Positions 35,719-46,270 of a stretch of DNA of 64,000 nt are shown in pieces. Every line of letters begins with the position of its first letter. The stretch's first letter is position 1. The DNA comes from Hymenopellis radicata. Taxonomy: Eukaryota > Basidiomycota > Agaricomycetes > Agaricales > Physalacriaceae. The position numbers and the translations under genes were made by a program. The notes under the pieces are model-generated. The model saw only the letters and a program-made list of their open reading frames with translations, was not told the DNA's origin and did not search any database. The stretch lies in contig JADNRX010000250.1 in assembly GCA_015501595.1 (NCBI GenBank), positions 1 to 64,000 of the forward strand, written 5' to 3'.

Positions 35719-35736
35719 TGACGTGGTGACACGTCA
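35719..35736. promoter_or_regulatory. Inverted pair of TGACGTG half-sites (UPR/bZIP-like element)
   Basis: TGACGTG and its reverse complement CACGTCA are separated by GTGA, a perfect dyad 148 bases before the ATG of the disulfide isomerase gene. TGACGTGG is the classical unfolded-protein-response element core recognised by XBP1/ATF6-type bZIP factors, and fungal Hac1 is the related regulator. A further half-site, CCACGTC, lies at 35762-35768. Regulation by ER stress is inferred from the motif and the gene product. Confidence 0.55.
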
Positions 35737-35883
35737 GCGCCCCTGCAGTCCTTAAGCACGTCCACGTCGTGCTTTTCCCTTTGCTTCATACTTAAGCTGA
35801 CTGGATTCCTTTCTCATTGGACCGACGAGCGGGAACGTCGAAACACGCGTTATCTACCTTGATCGCACTATACGCCAGACAAG

Positions 35884-37121
35884 ATGTATACACGGACGCT
35901 TTTAAACGTGCTCGCGCTGGTGGCCGCTGTGAGCGCAGGCGTGTTCCCGGCCGACTCACAGGTGAAGATGCTGGATCCGAAAAGCTTTAAAAAGGCTATG
36001 AAGCGGAATGTGAGTCGTGATTGGTATATCCATACATCGCTCTTCCTGACGCGCTTTTAGGAAACCTCGCTAGTCGCGTTTCGTTGCGCCGTGGTGCGGG
36101 CACTGCCAGCGTATGGGACCAGAATATGCTAAAGCCGCACTTGGATTGTACCCACTCATCCCTGCCTACGCCGTCGACTGCGACGATGCAGGCAACAAGC
36201 GGCTCTGTGCTGACCAAGGCGTCCAAGGATTCCCCACCGTCAAACTCTTCCCTCGCGGCGCGTCCCTCCCACCCATGACATATGACTCAGGCGAGCGCAC
36301 CGCCTCCGCGTTTTTCTACTATGCTACCCGCCGCGTTCCGAATCCACCAAAGAAGCTCTACAACGCAGAAGAGGTGTCGAATTGGATTACATCTACGGCG
36401 AATACTGCCAAAACAACGGTGCCTAGGGCGCTGCTGTTGACCAAGGACAAGAAGGTGCCGTTGCTATGGAAGGCCCTCGCAAACAAGTATGCTGGTCAGA
36501 TTGTCTTTGCGTCGCATCGGGATAGGAAGGGAAAGAGCAGTGTGGCGCTGGGCATGGAGGCTGGCGAGAAGAAGGAGAGCAAGGTGCTGGTGTATGCGCC
36601 TGGCCAGGAGCAGGGTGTCAGGTACAAGGGTAAGTTATCTTCGCTGGTCGTAAGATTTCTTCTAATTCCATCGCTTTAGGAATAAACAAACTCGAAGCTC
36701 TCTCAACGTTCTTCGACTCCGTATTGTCGTCACCGACGTACCTCTCAGACCTTCTCGTCGAACAGGCGGCGGGCCAGGAGACGGTTGTACAAGAAGAAGT
36801 CCTGACGCCTGAGGAAGAAGCCATCGCGTTGGAGCAGGAGGCTCAGCGCCTCGCACTACTGCACGGCGGTTTTGCGGACCTGGTCGACTTTGAGGAGGCA
36901 CTTAAAAATGGCGGTGCTGATTTCCATGGTGGAGGTGGTGGCTTCGGTGTACCAGAAGTGAAGAAGAAGAAGGAGAGCGCAAGTACCCCCGTGGCGGACG
37001 CCACGACTACTCCGACACTGAAGCTAGTACGACTGTTACTGATGCGGAAGCAACGGCGGCTTCTGATGACGAGGCTCCTGCTGCTGAAGACGCAGAGGCA
37101 CGTCCTAAGGACGAGTTATAG
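35884..37121 (+). CDS. ER protein disulfide isomerase-like thioredoxin protein with KDEL
   Basis: Exons 35884-36009, about 36061/36074-36629 and 36680-37121. A signal peptide (MYTRTLLNVLALVAAVSAG) precedes a thioredoxin domain with the active site APWCGHCQ (Cys50 and Cys53 with the alternative acceptor), a CDD..NKRLCA..GVQGFPTVKLFPRG strand/cis-Pro region, a middle thioredoxin-like domain (NWI, LLLTKDKKVPLLWK, GQIVFASHRDRKGKSS), a charged helical region and a C-terminal KDEL for ER retention. It would catalyse disulfide formation and rearrangement in secretory proteins. Two frame problems exist. After the usual acceptor at 36060, ETSLVAF is one base out of frame with VAPWCGHC, which acceptor 36073 avoids. 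The acidic tail needs one extra base in the C5 run near 36986, or a 41-nt intron, to reach KDEL. With one base added the length is about 374 residues. Confidence 0.85.
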
Positions 37122-37647
37122 GTACTCTTAGTATTCCAATTTGTACTTATATTCTTCTCAAGTTATTATTATTACTCACAGGAAGAAACGGAATGAAATG
37201 CGACGTTAACTGGAGATGCTCGCAGTCTAGAACTCCAACCATTTGCAATCTGACTTGAAGGTTACGCGGCATGTTTGTTCGTTGTAGAGTCATCCCAGAC
37301 CCAGTCAGCGTCTTGATTCACTCGCGTCCAAACATTGCTCAGACTTTACATGAGCCCTTCAAGTTCTGGTAATACTGACTGCACTATCACAAAGTAAACA
37401 GTCCTTCGTTCGGATGGTGTTGACTTTCCTAAATTCGTAGGGCGCCGTGGCTATCCTCGTTCAAAGGTCTCGCTGGGTCTAACGACCGGAATAGATCCAA
37501 TATGGTACGCCTCTCAGCCCTCCCTCGGCGCCTTCATAACTAACAATTACTCAGCCATTCATGCCAAGAAACAGTTGTTATCACATTCTACACCGCTATG
37601 CACTCTAGTAGTGACTGGTCCTGATAAACACTGCAATTCAACATAAA
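37122..37647. other. Convergent intergenic region
   Basis: 3' flanks of the disulfide isomerase gene (+) and the F-box gene (-). AT-rich tails consistent with polyadenylation regions; no coding unit seen. Confidence 0.5.
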
Positions 37648-38990
37648 CTAGTAAATGTTGTCGATCCACTGAAAATGCCGCGCGTCAAAATTCAGGTCAT
37701 CTTCTCGATCCTCCTCTTCGCCGACACTCTCCAGACGTTCCCCGACGAACGGGAAACACGACAAAAGTATCCAATCCCTATAATCCTTTATTCTCTTTTT
37801 CACGAACAAGTCAGATTCCGGTGAATCATTGCAAACGTGTAACCGCAACTCGATACGCTGAGCACCCGACGTACTCAATGCGCAATCGACCGCGTGCAGG
37901 AGCGTTGCTTCATCTCCTCCAATGATCTTTGGAGTCTGAGTGGCGGCGGATGTGGTGAGACGGAGACAGACGTCGAGTGTGATACACCGAAGGAGGTTGG
38001 GCTCGCTCGAACGAGCAAAGGTATCCATGTACCAGCTCAGCTGTGGCTTGACGATATCCCAGTCGTGCATCCAGATGGGAATAGCGAGAGTCCTGATTGA
38101 CGATAACGAGAGAGGAGCAAGACCACCGTGAACTGCGTGAGCGTTTAGTGTGACATCCTCTCGAATGAAAGGAGAAACATACTCGGCCCCGTCATCCCCA
38201 ACAAATCCAAATGCCCAATCCCCTGCTTCTCCACCAAACACCACATCGTCTCCGTGTCCCCCACCTCCCACGAGCTCAACATAAGCCTCCTCGCGCCTCC
38301 CAACGGCGGATCCACATCCTTTGCCAAAACCTCATACAGCCGCCGATCACCCATTGTCTTCATCCCCAGTTCCAGCACATCCAGCTTCAGCCCCTTCAGC
38401 AGCGCCAGATCCACGCCATACTCGGCGTGCCACCCGAACTTGGGGCGCACCAGCACGACATGGTTCCCCGCGAGGCGGAGGGCCTTCAAGTGGCGCGCGG
38501 TCGAGTTGAGGATGGCGTAGAGGTCTAGGACGCTTAGCGTGCAGTCGGTGATGGAGAGAGAGGAGAGAGCGATGCGCTTCAGGGCGTGGTGGAAGGTTTT
38601 CTTGGGCGGTATGAGGTTGAGGGATAAACCAGAGAGCTCCAGGCGTTGGAGTGTGCAGAAATTGTACAGGAACGACGCGAGGGGTTGTGCGAGGGATTTT
38701 GAGAGCTCGTGGCCTTCCGACGTATCTTCAAGCACGATACACTCGACTGTGCTGATTAGCGTTTTGGCATTTTGACCGCGAAAGGCGTTTTGGAGGTTAG
38801 ATATGGACCGACCGGGGTCGCACGTCGCAGGGATCGTCAGGGTGCGCCAAAGGTGATTCTGGATCGTGCTCGTGGTAGCACGCCACACACGACAAAGGCT
38901 GATGAGGCCTTTGGTAGAAGCGGCGGTTTTGTCGTACCTGAGGTATTCAATAATTTTGAGCTTGAGCTCGACTGGGAGTTCGGATGCCAT
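37648..38990 (-). CDS. F-box / LRR-like protein
   Basis: Two exons, 38183-38990 and 37648-38132, joined in phase 1 by a 50-nt GTATGT..GCAG intron, give 430 residues. The N-terminus MASELPVELKLKIIEYL, then LCRVWR and LWRTLTI, fits an F-box, the Skp1-binding motif of SCF ubiquitin ligases. The remaining residues contain irregular leucine-rich stretches (LQRLELSGLSLNLIP, LSITDCTLSVLDLYAIL, LKALRLAGN, LDVLELGMKTMGD) that would form a substrate-binding surface. The C-terminus is acidic. Agaricomycetes carry large, fast-evolving families of such genes, so the substrate cannot be guessed. This is the only one of four F-box/LRR-like loci in the window whose frame is intact. Confidence 0.82.
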
Positions 38991-39502
38991 TATTGAGCGA
39001 GGAAACGGGAAGGAAAGGAGTGGCTACCGAGCTTTTAAGACAAAGGGATCACAGTTCAGGGTCAAAAAGACCCACAAGGAACAATGGAACGTGCTCGACA
39101 ATAGCGCTCGGACCATCGTCATTTGGAGTACTTAATTGTCAGCAGATTTTGTTTTTGATTAGCAGACGGCATGGAGAGCGGTCATTTCTGACTCTGGCGA
39201 AGATAGCCAAAAGAATTGTGGCGGACGAAAACAAGTGCAAAGATAAGATAAGATAACTTTCCAAAGATAACAGCTTTTGATCTCCATTATCGCTTGCGTC
39301 CTGCCATCACCGTCAAAAGCAGTTAAACAGCTAAATACGCTCACATTGCGTGAATCAACACTCTGCTACACGAAGGGCTATTACATTTACTCGCTTTTGG
39401 GAACACCCGTATCTTGCTTCTACCGGCGCTTAACACGAGCACAAAGTATATACGTCACCTTTCATCTGATACGTCTCTTAGCGCCCTCTTTCTCCGCATA
39501 CC
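38991..39502. other. Divergent promoter region
   Basis: Separates the F-box gene (-) from the nine-exon gene (+). It contains an aagataagataagataac repeat (GATA-type sites) at about 39241-39257. No coding sequence supported. Confidence 0.5.
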
Positions 39503-42081
39503 ATGACTCAAGGAATGTACCCTCCACCTCCCCTCCCTCAAAACCTCATGGCAGTGCATACCAAACTCGTTCGAACGGCCGCAGCCTCTATACGGGCCAT
39601 GTCTTACTACAGAGATCAATATCAGTCCTTGCTAGAAGGTACTCCCCATGACTCTAATCTGGAACGAAGAGAATTTTCTCGGCGGACGAAGATTTTGGAC
39701 GAGGAACGAAAGAGGCTTGCTGCGAAGCCATATGAAGACGTGAGGCCGTATGTGACGTTGATGTCCAGCATCGTAAAGCAATATTCGGACTCTAGTGTGG
39801 CACAGTAAGCATATCGTCGCCTGTTTACTCCGATGCTTGTTGACAATGTATCGTAGCACACGGGTTCGCGCTCTCTATAGCGCAGCCGCGACCAAGGTCA
39901 TCTTACGAACTGTGATACCCCGCCTTGGAAACGCTCGAGACCGAGTTATACAGGACGTCAAGGCGCACTTGCAGTGAGTTCTGTCTGACGACCTGTTTTA
40001 AAACGTTATCAAGTGCACTTAGGGAACGAACATCGGCGGGCGCCCTCAATACGCTCCTCGTGCTGCCAGGTCGGAACGCGTTGACTCTTTTAGCACAACC
40101 GGGATCTGCGAGTGATCTATGGTCAGGACAGTCAATGTCCGTCGAAGATTATAAAACAGCGGTGTCAGAGCTGGAGTAAGCGCTTCCTTCTAACCTCCAT
40201 CACTTTCCTCACTGACCTTTCTGTCAGATCCTGGACATTCACTCAGCGACGCGTTGCGACATTGACTATCGCTTCGCCGGTTGCCCCAATCGAGCGTGAA
40301 CGAAGGCCGTACGACGATTCAAACTCAAGGTAGCGCTCCTTAATCAAATAATTTGGCAAGAGCTAATTTTTCTCTGCAGTACTAGTAACGGGATAGAACG
40401 CCAGAGAAGACCATATCAAGCTACTGGCACAGGAGAATTTACTGACTCTGAGCCAATCCCAAACACAAGGTTTGTATAAATGTGTTATGCTCCCGCTTCC
40501 TTCTATCTAAATGCTCACCCAGATCACACGTCAGCGCTCCCAGACTGTCGCCATCCGTGTCTTCGTAAGCCCTCTCTGCATTCGTGGATGACAAAGACTA
40601 AATAACCTATGTAGCGAGAGCCAGCCTCCTGAACCCGAAGTCGTTCAGCAACAATATGGATTGCAGTTTACCCAGAGGTCACATTTGCCTAGGACGCGGA
40701 CTCGAGTACCTTCTGTCAACGTCCGTGTACCTCCACTTCGTGCCGAAAACCCACTTCCTCGACCACCACAATTGCAACCCGATCCTCCTTCGACGAACGG
40801 GCTTCAAATATCTGGACAAACGTTGTCTCCGTCTACCGGGCCTGGACCGGCTACACAAGCTGATGTGCTTCACAACCTTTTCGACCGATTGTTGAGGCAC
40901 TGGAGGTACCAGATGATCCAGTCAACTCAGTCTCGAGTCCACAGATTGCAGAGCAGGCGCCTGCGCTCATCCAATTCCAACCCGAAACACCGCATCAAAA
41001 TCTCGAACAAGTATCGGGACAAACGTCGCGTGCTCCTCCTCCGTCAACCCATCGAGATGGGCCTGGACCGTCTTCACGCAACAACTTTGTCGAACAGTTG
41101 TTGCCAAGGACACCAGATGATCCAGTCAACTCAGTCTCGAGTCCGCAGGCGCCTCAACGCGTGGCTGATCCATATATACGTTCTACTACGCCCAATGTAC
41201 CGCCATCCACTACTCCGCCATCACCACCCCGTCCGCGCCCATCTCAGGCATGGCCTGCCTATCCGCCTCCCTATCATGCTTCGTCTCAACCCCAGGTTAT
41301 GTTTGTACCGGAGCAGCTTGGTTTAGAACGTGCGGAAGACGTTTCCACTCCACCATCACCTCAGCGTCCACCATCCGAGCCTACGCTTAATATGTTCACT
41401 GCTCAGCCTCGCCGCCCATCTCAGCCACGGCCTGCCTCTCCGGCGGATCCGCCTTCCTATTTTCCTTCGTCTCAACCCCAGCCTGCATTTGTACCGGCGC
41501 AGCGTGATTCAGAACGCGAGCAGCCTTCACGATGCGAGCAGGTTTGTTCCCCCACAATCTCGTGTTTACCATTCACCTTTATTGACTTGTCTATCTGTTT
41601 ACAGTTTAGATCCGGATGCAGACCTCGTCGCGATGTTTGAGGATAACCCGCTTTCACTCATCCACACGCGAGACCCGGACAACCCCGTATCATTCGCATT
41701 CGCGTCGGACTGCACCATGCGCTGGCTCGTCGACGCGCTCGACATCGAGATACTCGCGCCCACCTACCTCCCACTGGGTCCGCTACAGTGATCATCGACT
41801 ACACCTCCGCCGCGATGGGCGCGCTGCTGCAGTCATCCGATATCGTCGATGGAGATATCATGATGTCGTGTTATCGCTTTTCTTCAGATCCGATGGGGTG
41901 GTTTAGGGAGAGCCAGGCGGCGGAGTTTGTGCAGCCGGAGTGGGGGAGGGAGTGGGAGAGGTATTGGGTGTGGGGTATTTTGTATAGGGAGGGGGATGTA
42001 AAGGTGAGGGTGAAGAGGAGGGTGGATGTGGAAGAGGTGAGGGCGTGGCTTGGAGGTAGTCGTGTTTGGACGGAGGGTTAA
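39503..42081 (+). CDS. Unknown multi-exon protein with Pro-rich repeats
   Basis: Exons 39503-39804, 39857-39973, 40023-40175, 40228-40329, 40380-40469, 40523-40564, about 40618-41540 and about 41605-42081; introns are 38-53 nt except the last, about 65 nt. The N-terminal 190 residues look globular and helical (RDQYQSLLEGTP, RRTKILDEERKRLAAKP, HTRVRALYSAAATKVILR). A long Ser/Pro/Gln-rich middle holds two diverged units of about 140 bp, each with SGQT..., GPGP and DDPVNSVSSPQ, and two PSQ..PA..P..SSQPQ...FVP units. The C-terminal 150 residues are globular again (LDPDADLVAMFEDNPL, VIIDYTSAAMGALLQ, PMGWFRE, EVRAWLGG). The frame breaks near 40885 (T4 run) and 41760 (CCC run); one extra base in each restores a continuous frame. 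The last exon has a purine-rich coding strand. No family recognised. Confidence 0.65.
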
Positions 42082-42312
42082 AATGCGATGGGAATGCTTT
42101 AAATTTGAAATGTGCATCTACGCAACTCGAGTCGCTTTTTTCGCTTACTATTTCGCTTCTTGTGTACAGTAGCTTCTAGTTGATTGACAAATTTAGATAT
42201 TGTTACAACGATAGATTACTTGTTACAACTTGACTTTGGAATGGGAACGGTACATATGTACAAGGACATAACACATCTAGCCATGGTCGCACACAATGGC
42301 TTAGTGACGGCG

Positions 42313-43113
42313 CTAAGTAGACATAGTTAGGAAGAGGACAGCAGGAGGAAGAATGGCACAGACGTTGCTAGACTTGATCTTCTCCTTCTTGACACTGGTG
42401 TTGTTCCGGCTGGAGCTACCTTGAGCCGGGGAAAATATGTTCTCGTCATCTGCTTTCTTCTTCAAGGCGACGTTGGTCGGGCTACCGTCGTGTATAATGT
42501 CAGGAGGAGCGACTACTAACAGAGCAGTTCGATACCGCCACGCACGCTTTGTGGTAGGGCTTCTTGGACGTCGTTGGGCGACGTGCTTCGCGTTCTTTCT
42601 TGACCATTTTACCCGGCCTGCAAGCGGAAAAAATCAGTCACTGTGCCAAGAAGGATAGGACGAAGAAAGTATACCTCAAGGTTTCAGAGTCGTAATTCTC
42701 TCGCTTGCGCTTGCCACAAATAGTATTGTCCGGTCGAGAGTACTTGACATAACCTTTATCCGTAGTCTGAGGCGGATATGGGTGAAGAGACTGGGTGCTA
42801 CGGTTTTTCTGAAATGAGATGACATCGATTCAAAAGTAGCAAAACACACTGAGCGATGGGCCGGTCTCCAGGCCCCGAGGGTAGTAGACTAAAAGAAAAG
42901 ACCGTCAGTCAAGAGAGAAGAAGGTATGAAGAGCACGTACGCTTTGTCTCTCCCCGGAGTAAAGTCCCTGAGAGATGAATGAGATCTGCGAAAGGATGCG
43001 CCTTGGCTTACCGGAGGTCGGGATTGTTGAGGCGCTTGAGTGCCTTATTCATCCCGGAGTTCTTCATTTCCGCCATCGTCCTCAGGGGCTCAGTGTTCGT
43101 GCGAATACTATTC
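42313..43113 (-). other. Possible spliced coding segment next to the retrotransposon
   Basis: On the minus strand, exon-like blocks follow the end of integrase similarity: 43012-43113 (NTEPLRTMAEMKN..ALKRLNNPDL), one with DFTPGRDK, one with YVKYSRPDNTICGKRKREN, one with KKEREARRPTTSKKPYHK, and a final Lys/Ser-rich stretch ending at TAG 42313. Donor and acceptor sites exist, but I could not close the phases without frame changes. It may be the 3' part of a host gene whose 5' end was lost where the retroelement lies, or a divergent retroelement tail. No function assigned. Confidence 0.3.
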
Positions 43114-43179
43114 CTGAGATACATTGAATGCGTGTCGATAAATTGAAATGAGATGAGGATAGGACTGGACGGACTTACG

Positions 43180-45314
43180 TAGTAAGAGTTTCGAATTCGA
43201 CTCTCCACGCGGTAGGGCGCTGACCATCTGACTAATAGCTTTTTTTCTGTCTTCATCACGAATATCAGATCGCTGCGGTAAATTTGGACGAGCTGGCCTT
43301 TTTGGAAGACAACCTGGCCAGGTTGTCTCCCTAGTACTTTTGCATCAAATTTTATCTTCTGCTTCTCCCGATGCTCTATGTTGTGTGAGTGAACGTCGAG
43401 TCGTTGTTGCTGCACGTAAGCAATCTGAATCGCCGTCTCATCAAAAGATGCCTCTCGGTCTGCGCCACCAACTGGAGTTCGCGCTATATTGACTACCAGT
43501 CCTAGGGAGATTTCGTTTGGTGAATGATTCAATGCTGGGAGTATCCGCTCGTTGATGTCACATATGGCTTGGTCAAAGTGATCCGGCCAGTTATGTGGTA
43601 GTCCCTCGAAGTCAGTTATCGCTGCCCATGCGTCCTCACCCAGGTCCGGTGCGCATAGCCGCTTGAGACGATTCAACAACCGCCCATTTGACCCCTCGAC
43701 TAGACTTTGGATCCACGGTGAGTATGCGGCCACTGGGAAGTAAACGGTACCGTGATCTTCACACCACTCTCGTACTTGGTGGTTGTTCAGGTGTCGTCCA
43801 TTGTCCGTCATCAGTGTCTCGGGTGGAGGAAAGTCACGCACAATTCGGTCGAGTGATTTGAGTGTCGTGTCGGCAGATCCAGGTACGCGGAACTTGTCAC
43901 CCCATACTTTCTGAGCAAATGCGTCGACATAGAGAATCACCGTCTTGAACCCGCCTTTTGCCTTTGGTAAGGACAAGTAGTCCGCCACCCACAGCTCGTA
44001 CGGGTGACGCCTGATAACTGGCTCCAGAAGTGAGTGAACGTGTACCGGGCCAAATCCTTTGCAACGTCCACACTCTAGTAGTGCTTTCACGATCGACTTG
44101 TCCAGCCGAGGACTGTAAATGGAGTCCATCAGCCTCATCTTCACCAAGTCTCGACTCCAGTGTCCATGCGCCTGATGCTCTTCGCGAGCCAGCTCCACGG
44201 CCTCCTTCTGTGTAACACATTCCAATCTGGCGCGCGCCCGCGTCGATTTACCTGTTGCTAACCGCCACAGCTTCCCTTCATCTACAAAATATCCCTCCGC
44301 CCGATGCCGTGCTCGCTTCTTATCACGCACACTCCGCCCATTGTCTATCTCCCCCAGCGACTCCAGTACCTGCACAAACATGGGTTCAGCTGCAAACCGT
44401 GCCAGCAACGCTTCCAGCGGCTCTGCTGATGTCACCCCAAAGACGTCGTTGACCAACCCATGCCGTTCCTGCCAGTCTACTGGTACCGACCACTCATGAC
44501 CATCACCATCGACGACTGGCTGCCCCTCATACTTCCTGCTAAGGGCGTCACCAACTAAGTTCGTCCGACCCGGTCGATGCCGCACTGCCACAATCCAAAA
44601 TGATAGAATTGCCTCCTTCCATCGAGCGTGTGTTGCTGATAGCTTTGAATTTGTAAGGAGGTCGCGTAGCGCTTGACAATCAGTCTCGACTTCAATTGGA
44701 AACCCGTACGTGTCCTCATCAAACTCTTCAAGACAGAACTTCAAACCCGCCGTCTCGAGCAAGAATGGCTTGTACCGCTCTTCCGCCGCGGATGTGCGTT
44801 TAGAAACGTAAGCGATTGGGTGCAGTGTACGCGTACTTTTCCCACTGGGTGCACTTGTATCGTGCCACTGGGCTAACCAACCTCCAAACCCCTTTTGACA
44901 ACCATCCGTTGTGACGATAAATGGTGATCCGTCGTAGCGGGGCGCCTGAAGAACTGGTTCACTGATCAATGCAAGCTTCAAACGCAGAAATGCACGGTCA
45001 TGCTCTTGTTTCCAGTGTGCAGGAAGATTGACACGACATTGACCTGCTCGATATGCAGTTCGTCCTTTAGAAGTTGGAACTTCAGCAAGACGCAGGAGAT
45101 CAGAGAGGGGTTGTGCAATCTCAGCATACCCGCGGATCTGAGAACGAAAGACGCCTGCTAAACCCAGAAACTGCCCAACATTCTGCAAGTCCACCGGTGT
45201 AGGCCAGGAAACCAGAGCAGAAACCTTCTTCAAATCTGGCTTAATCCCATATTTCCCCACGCGCGCCCCAGCAAATACCGCCTCGCTCACAAACAATGAT
45301 GTTTTCTTTGCTGA
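43180..45314 (-). CDS. Retrotransposon RNase H and integrase part of pol
   Basis: An open frame on the minus strand continuing the pol polyprotein after the MITE. It starts with the connection region (GIKPDLKKVSALVSWPTP, GLAGVFRSQIRGYAEIAQPL). RNase H follows with Asp in FIVTTDGCQKGFGG, Glu in LLETAGLKFCLEEF, and Asp in VETDCQALRDLL and LVGDALSR. The integrase H-H-C-C zinc domain is EEHQAHGHW...CGRCKGFG. The catalytic core has D in LWVADYLSL, D in TLMTDNGRHLNN and E in SLVEGSNGRL. A VRWSAPYRVESR segment at the end matches the usual C-terminal integrase region, after which similarity stops. All catalytic residues remain, so this part decayed little. It would insert cDNA into the genome in a complete element. 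Confidence 0.85.
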
Positions 45315-45316
45315 TA

Positions 45317-45580
45317 CTGTAGAGTTTCATTCAATTCATCGGTCACGGGTCACAAGGGACCCGAAATCGACGAATTGTCACACCAGTCACAGGTCCCGCG
45401 GAAATCTGACGAATCTGGCCAGCAAATTTCACCAAAAATGGCTCTAAAGTTGGCCAAATTGGGGGTATTATGACGAAATTTTTTTGCATGTCACGGCACC
45501 TGCGGCGCCGCGACGAATTCAAATTTTCGTCAGGCCGGTCACAGGTCACATGGCCTGACGAATTGAATGAAACTGTACAG
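45317..45580. mobile_element. 264-bp Tc1/mariner-type MITE inserted in the reverse transcriptase
   Basis: The ends form imperfect terminal inverted repeats of about 24 bp: CTGTAGAGTTTCATTCAATT on the left and the inverse of CTGTACAGTTTCATTCAATT on the right. Both sides are flanked by the dinucleotide TA (45315-45316 and 45581-45582), the target duplication of Tc1/mariner transposons. The interior is non-coding and has repeated GGTCAC motifs near both ends plus an A/T-rich middle. Removing the element and one TA joins the two halves of pol in frame, which confirms the exact boundaries. Confidence 0.9.
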
Positions 45581-45582
45581 TA

Positions 45583-46270
45583 ATGAAAGTTTGGAGGATC
45601 GCACACGTTTGAGAACGTGTATGAAGTTCTGCAGCAAACTCTCAAAGTCATCTCCTGCCTGTCCTCCATCGTCGACAAAGAGGACCATGATGCTGTCAAT
45701 CAGACCCCGTAACTCTCGCTGCGCCACCTCTGAAAACCAGGTCGGTGCTCCCTCTATCCCCATTGGCATTCGCTTCCATGAGTAATAGCCTCGTCCCTCC
45801 ACAAAGAAACACAAATATCGCTGTGCTTCTGGACTCGTTTGACAAGCGAAGAACCCTGACGCGAAGTCAAACGTATTGATATAACGCTTTCCGCATAGTG
45901 TCTGCTGTTTCGCCCGAATATCTCCTTGAGGCATTGGACGCGTGTCCAGAACTCTGTTAAGTTCCTCGAACGTGCTGACAATACGCCACGCAGGTGTTGG
46001 CATAGCATGCACCTGTGTAGGGTCTCGCATCTTTGGCCGAGGCGGCAAAGGAATATCCGACTGAATCCCCGCCTCAATACACGCATCATTAAGGGCATGC
46101 AGAAGCTCATCCATGGGTAGGCCCTGCTCGACATGAGTTTTCTGTGCGAGGGTGATTGGCGAGCAGCATAAGACATCAGCTGCGGGAATAGGTGCCACCA
46201 CTCCTGCGTCTACCATCTCATCCAGCTTCGCATTAAACCATGCCTTCGCTGGCGGTGACATTCGGCGCTG
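45583..46270 (-). CDS. Retrotransposon reverse transcriptase part of pol
   Basis: Minus-strand frame with PPAKAWFNAKLDEMVDAGVVAP at the start, then LAQKTH, WRIVSTFEELNRVL, the first catalytic Asp in INTFDFASGFFACQ, PEAQRYLCFFVEGRGYYSW, RMPMGIEGAPTWFSEVAQ, and the F-V-D-D catalytic box in VLFVDDGGQ. It is interrupted by the MITE right after VRSSKLSL. It is one base out of frame with the upstream linker at about 46290, where an extra A in an AAA run restores a FKTEDRQRR join. It would copy element RNA into cDNA in an intact copy. Confidence 0.85.

Noticed and set aside
38211..38528. Plus-strand Pro/His/Gln-rich frames
   Set aside because: They overlap the well-supported F-box coding exon on the minus strand and have no domain.
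45317..45580. Spliceosomal intron in the reverse transcriptase
   Set aside because: The ends are inverted repeats flanked by TA, not GT..AG, and retrotransposon pol genes of this type usually lack introns; the MITE explanation fits exactly.
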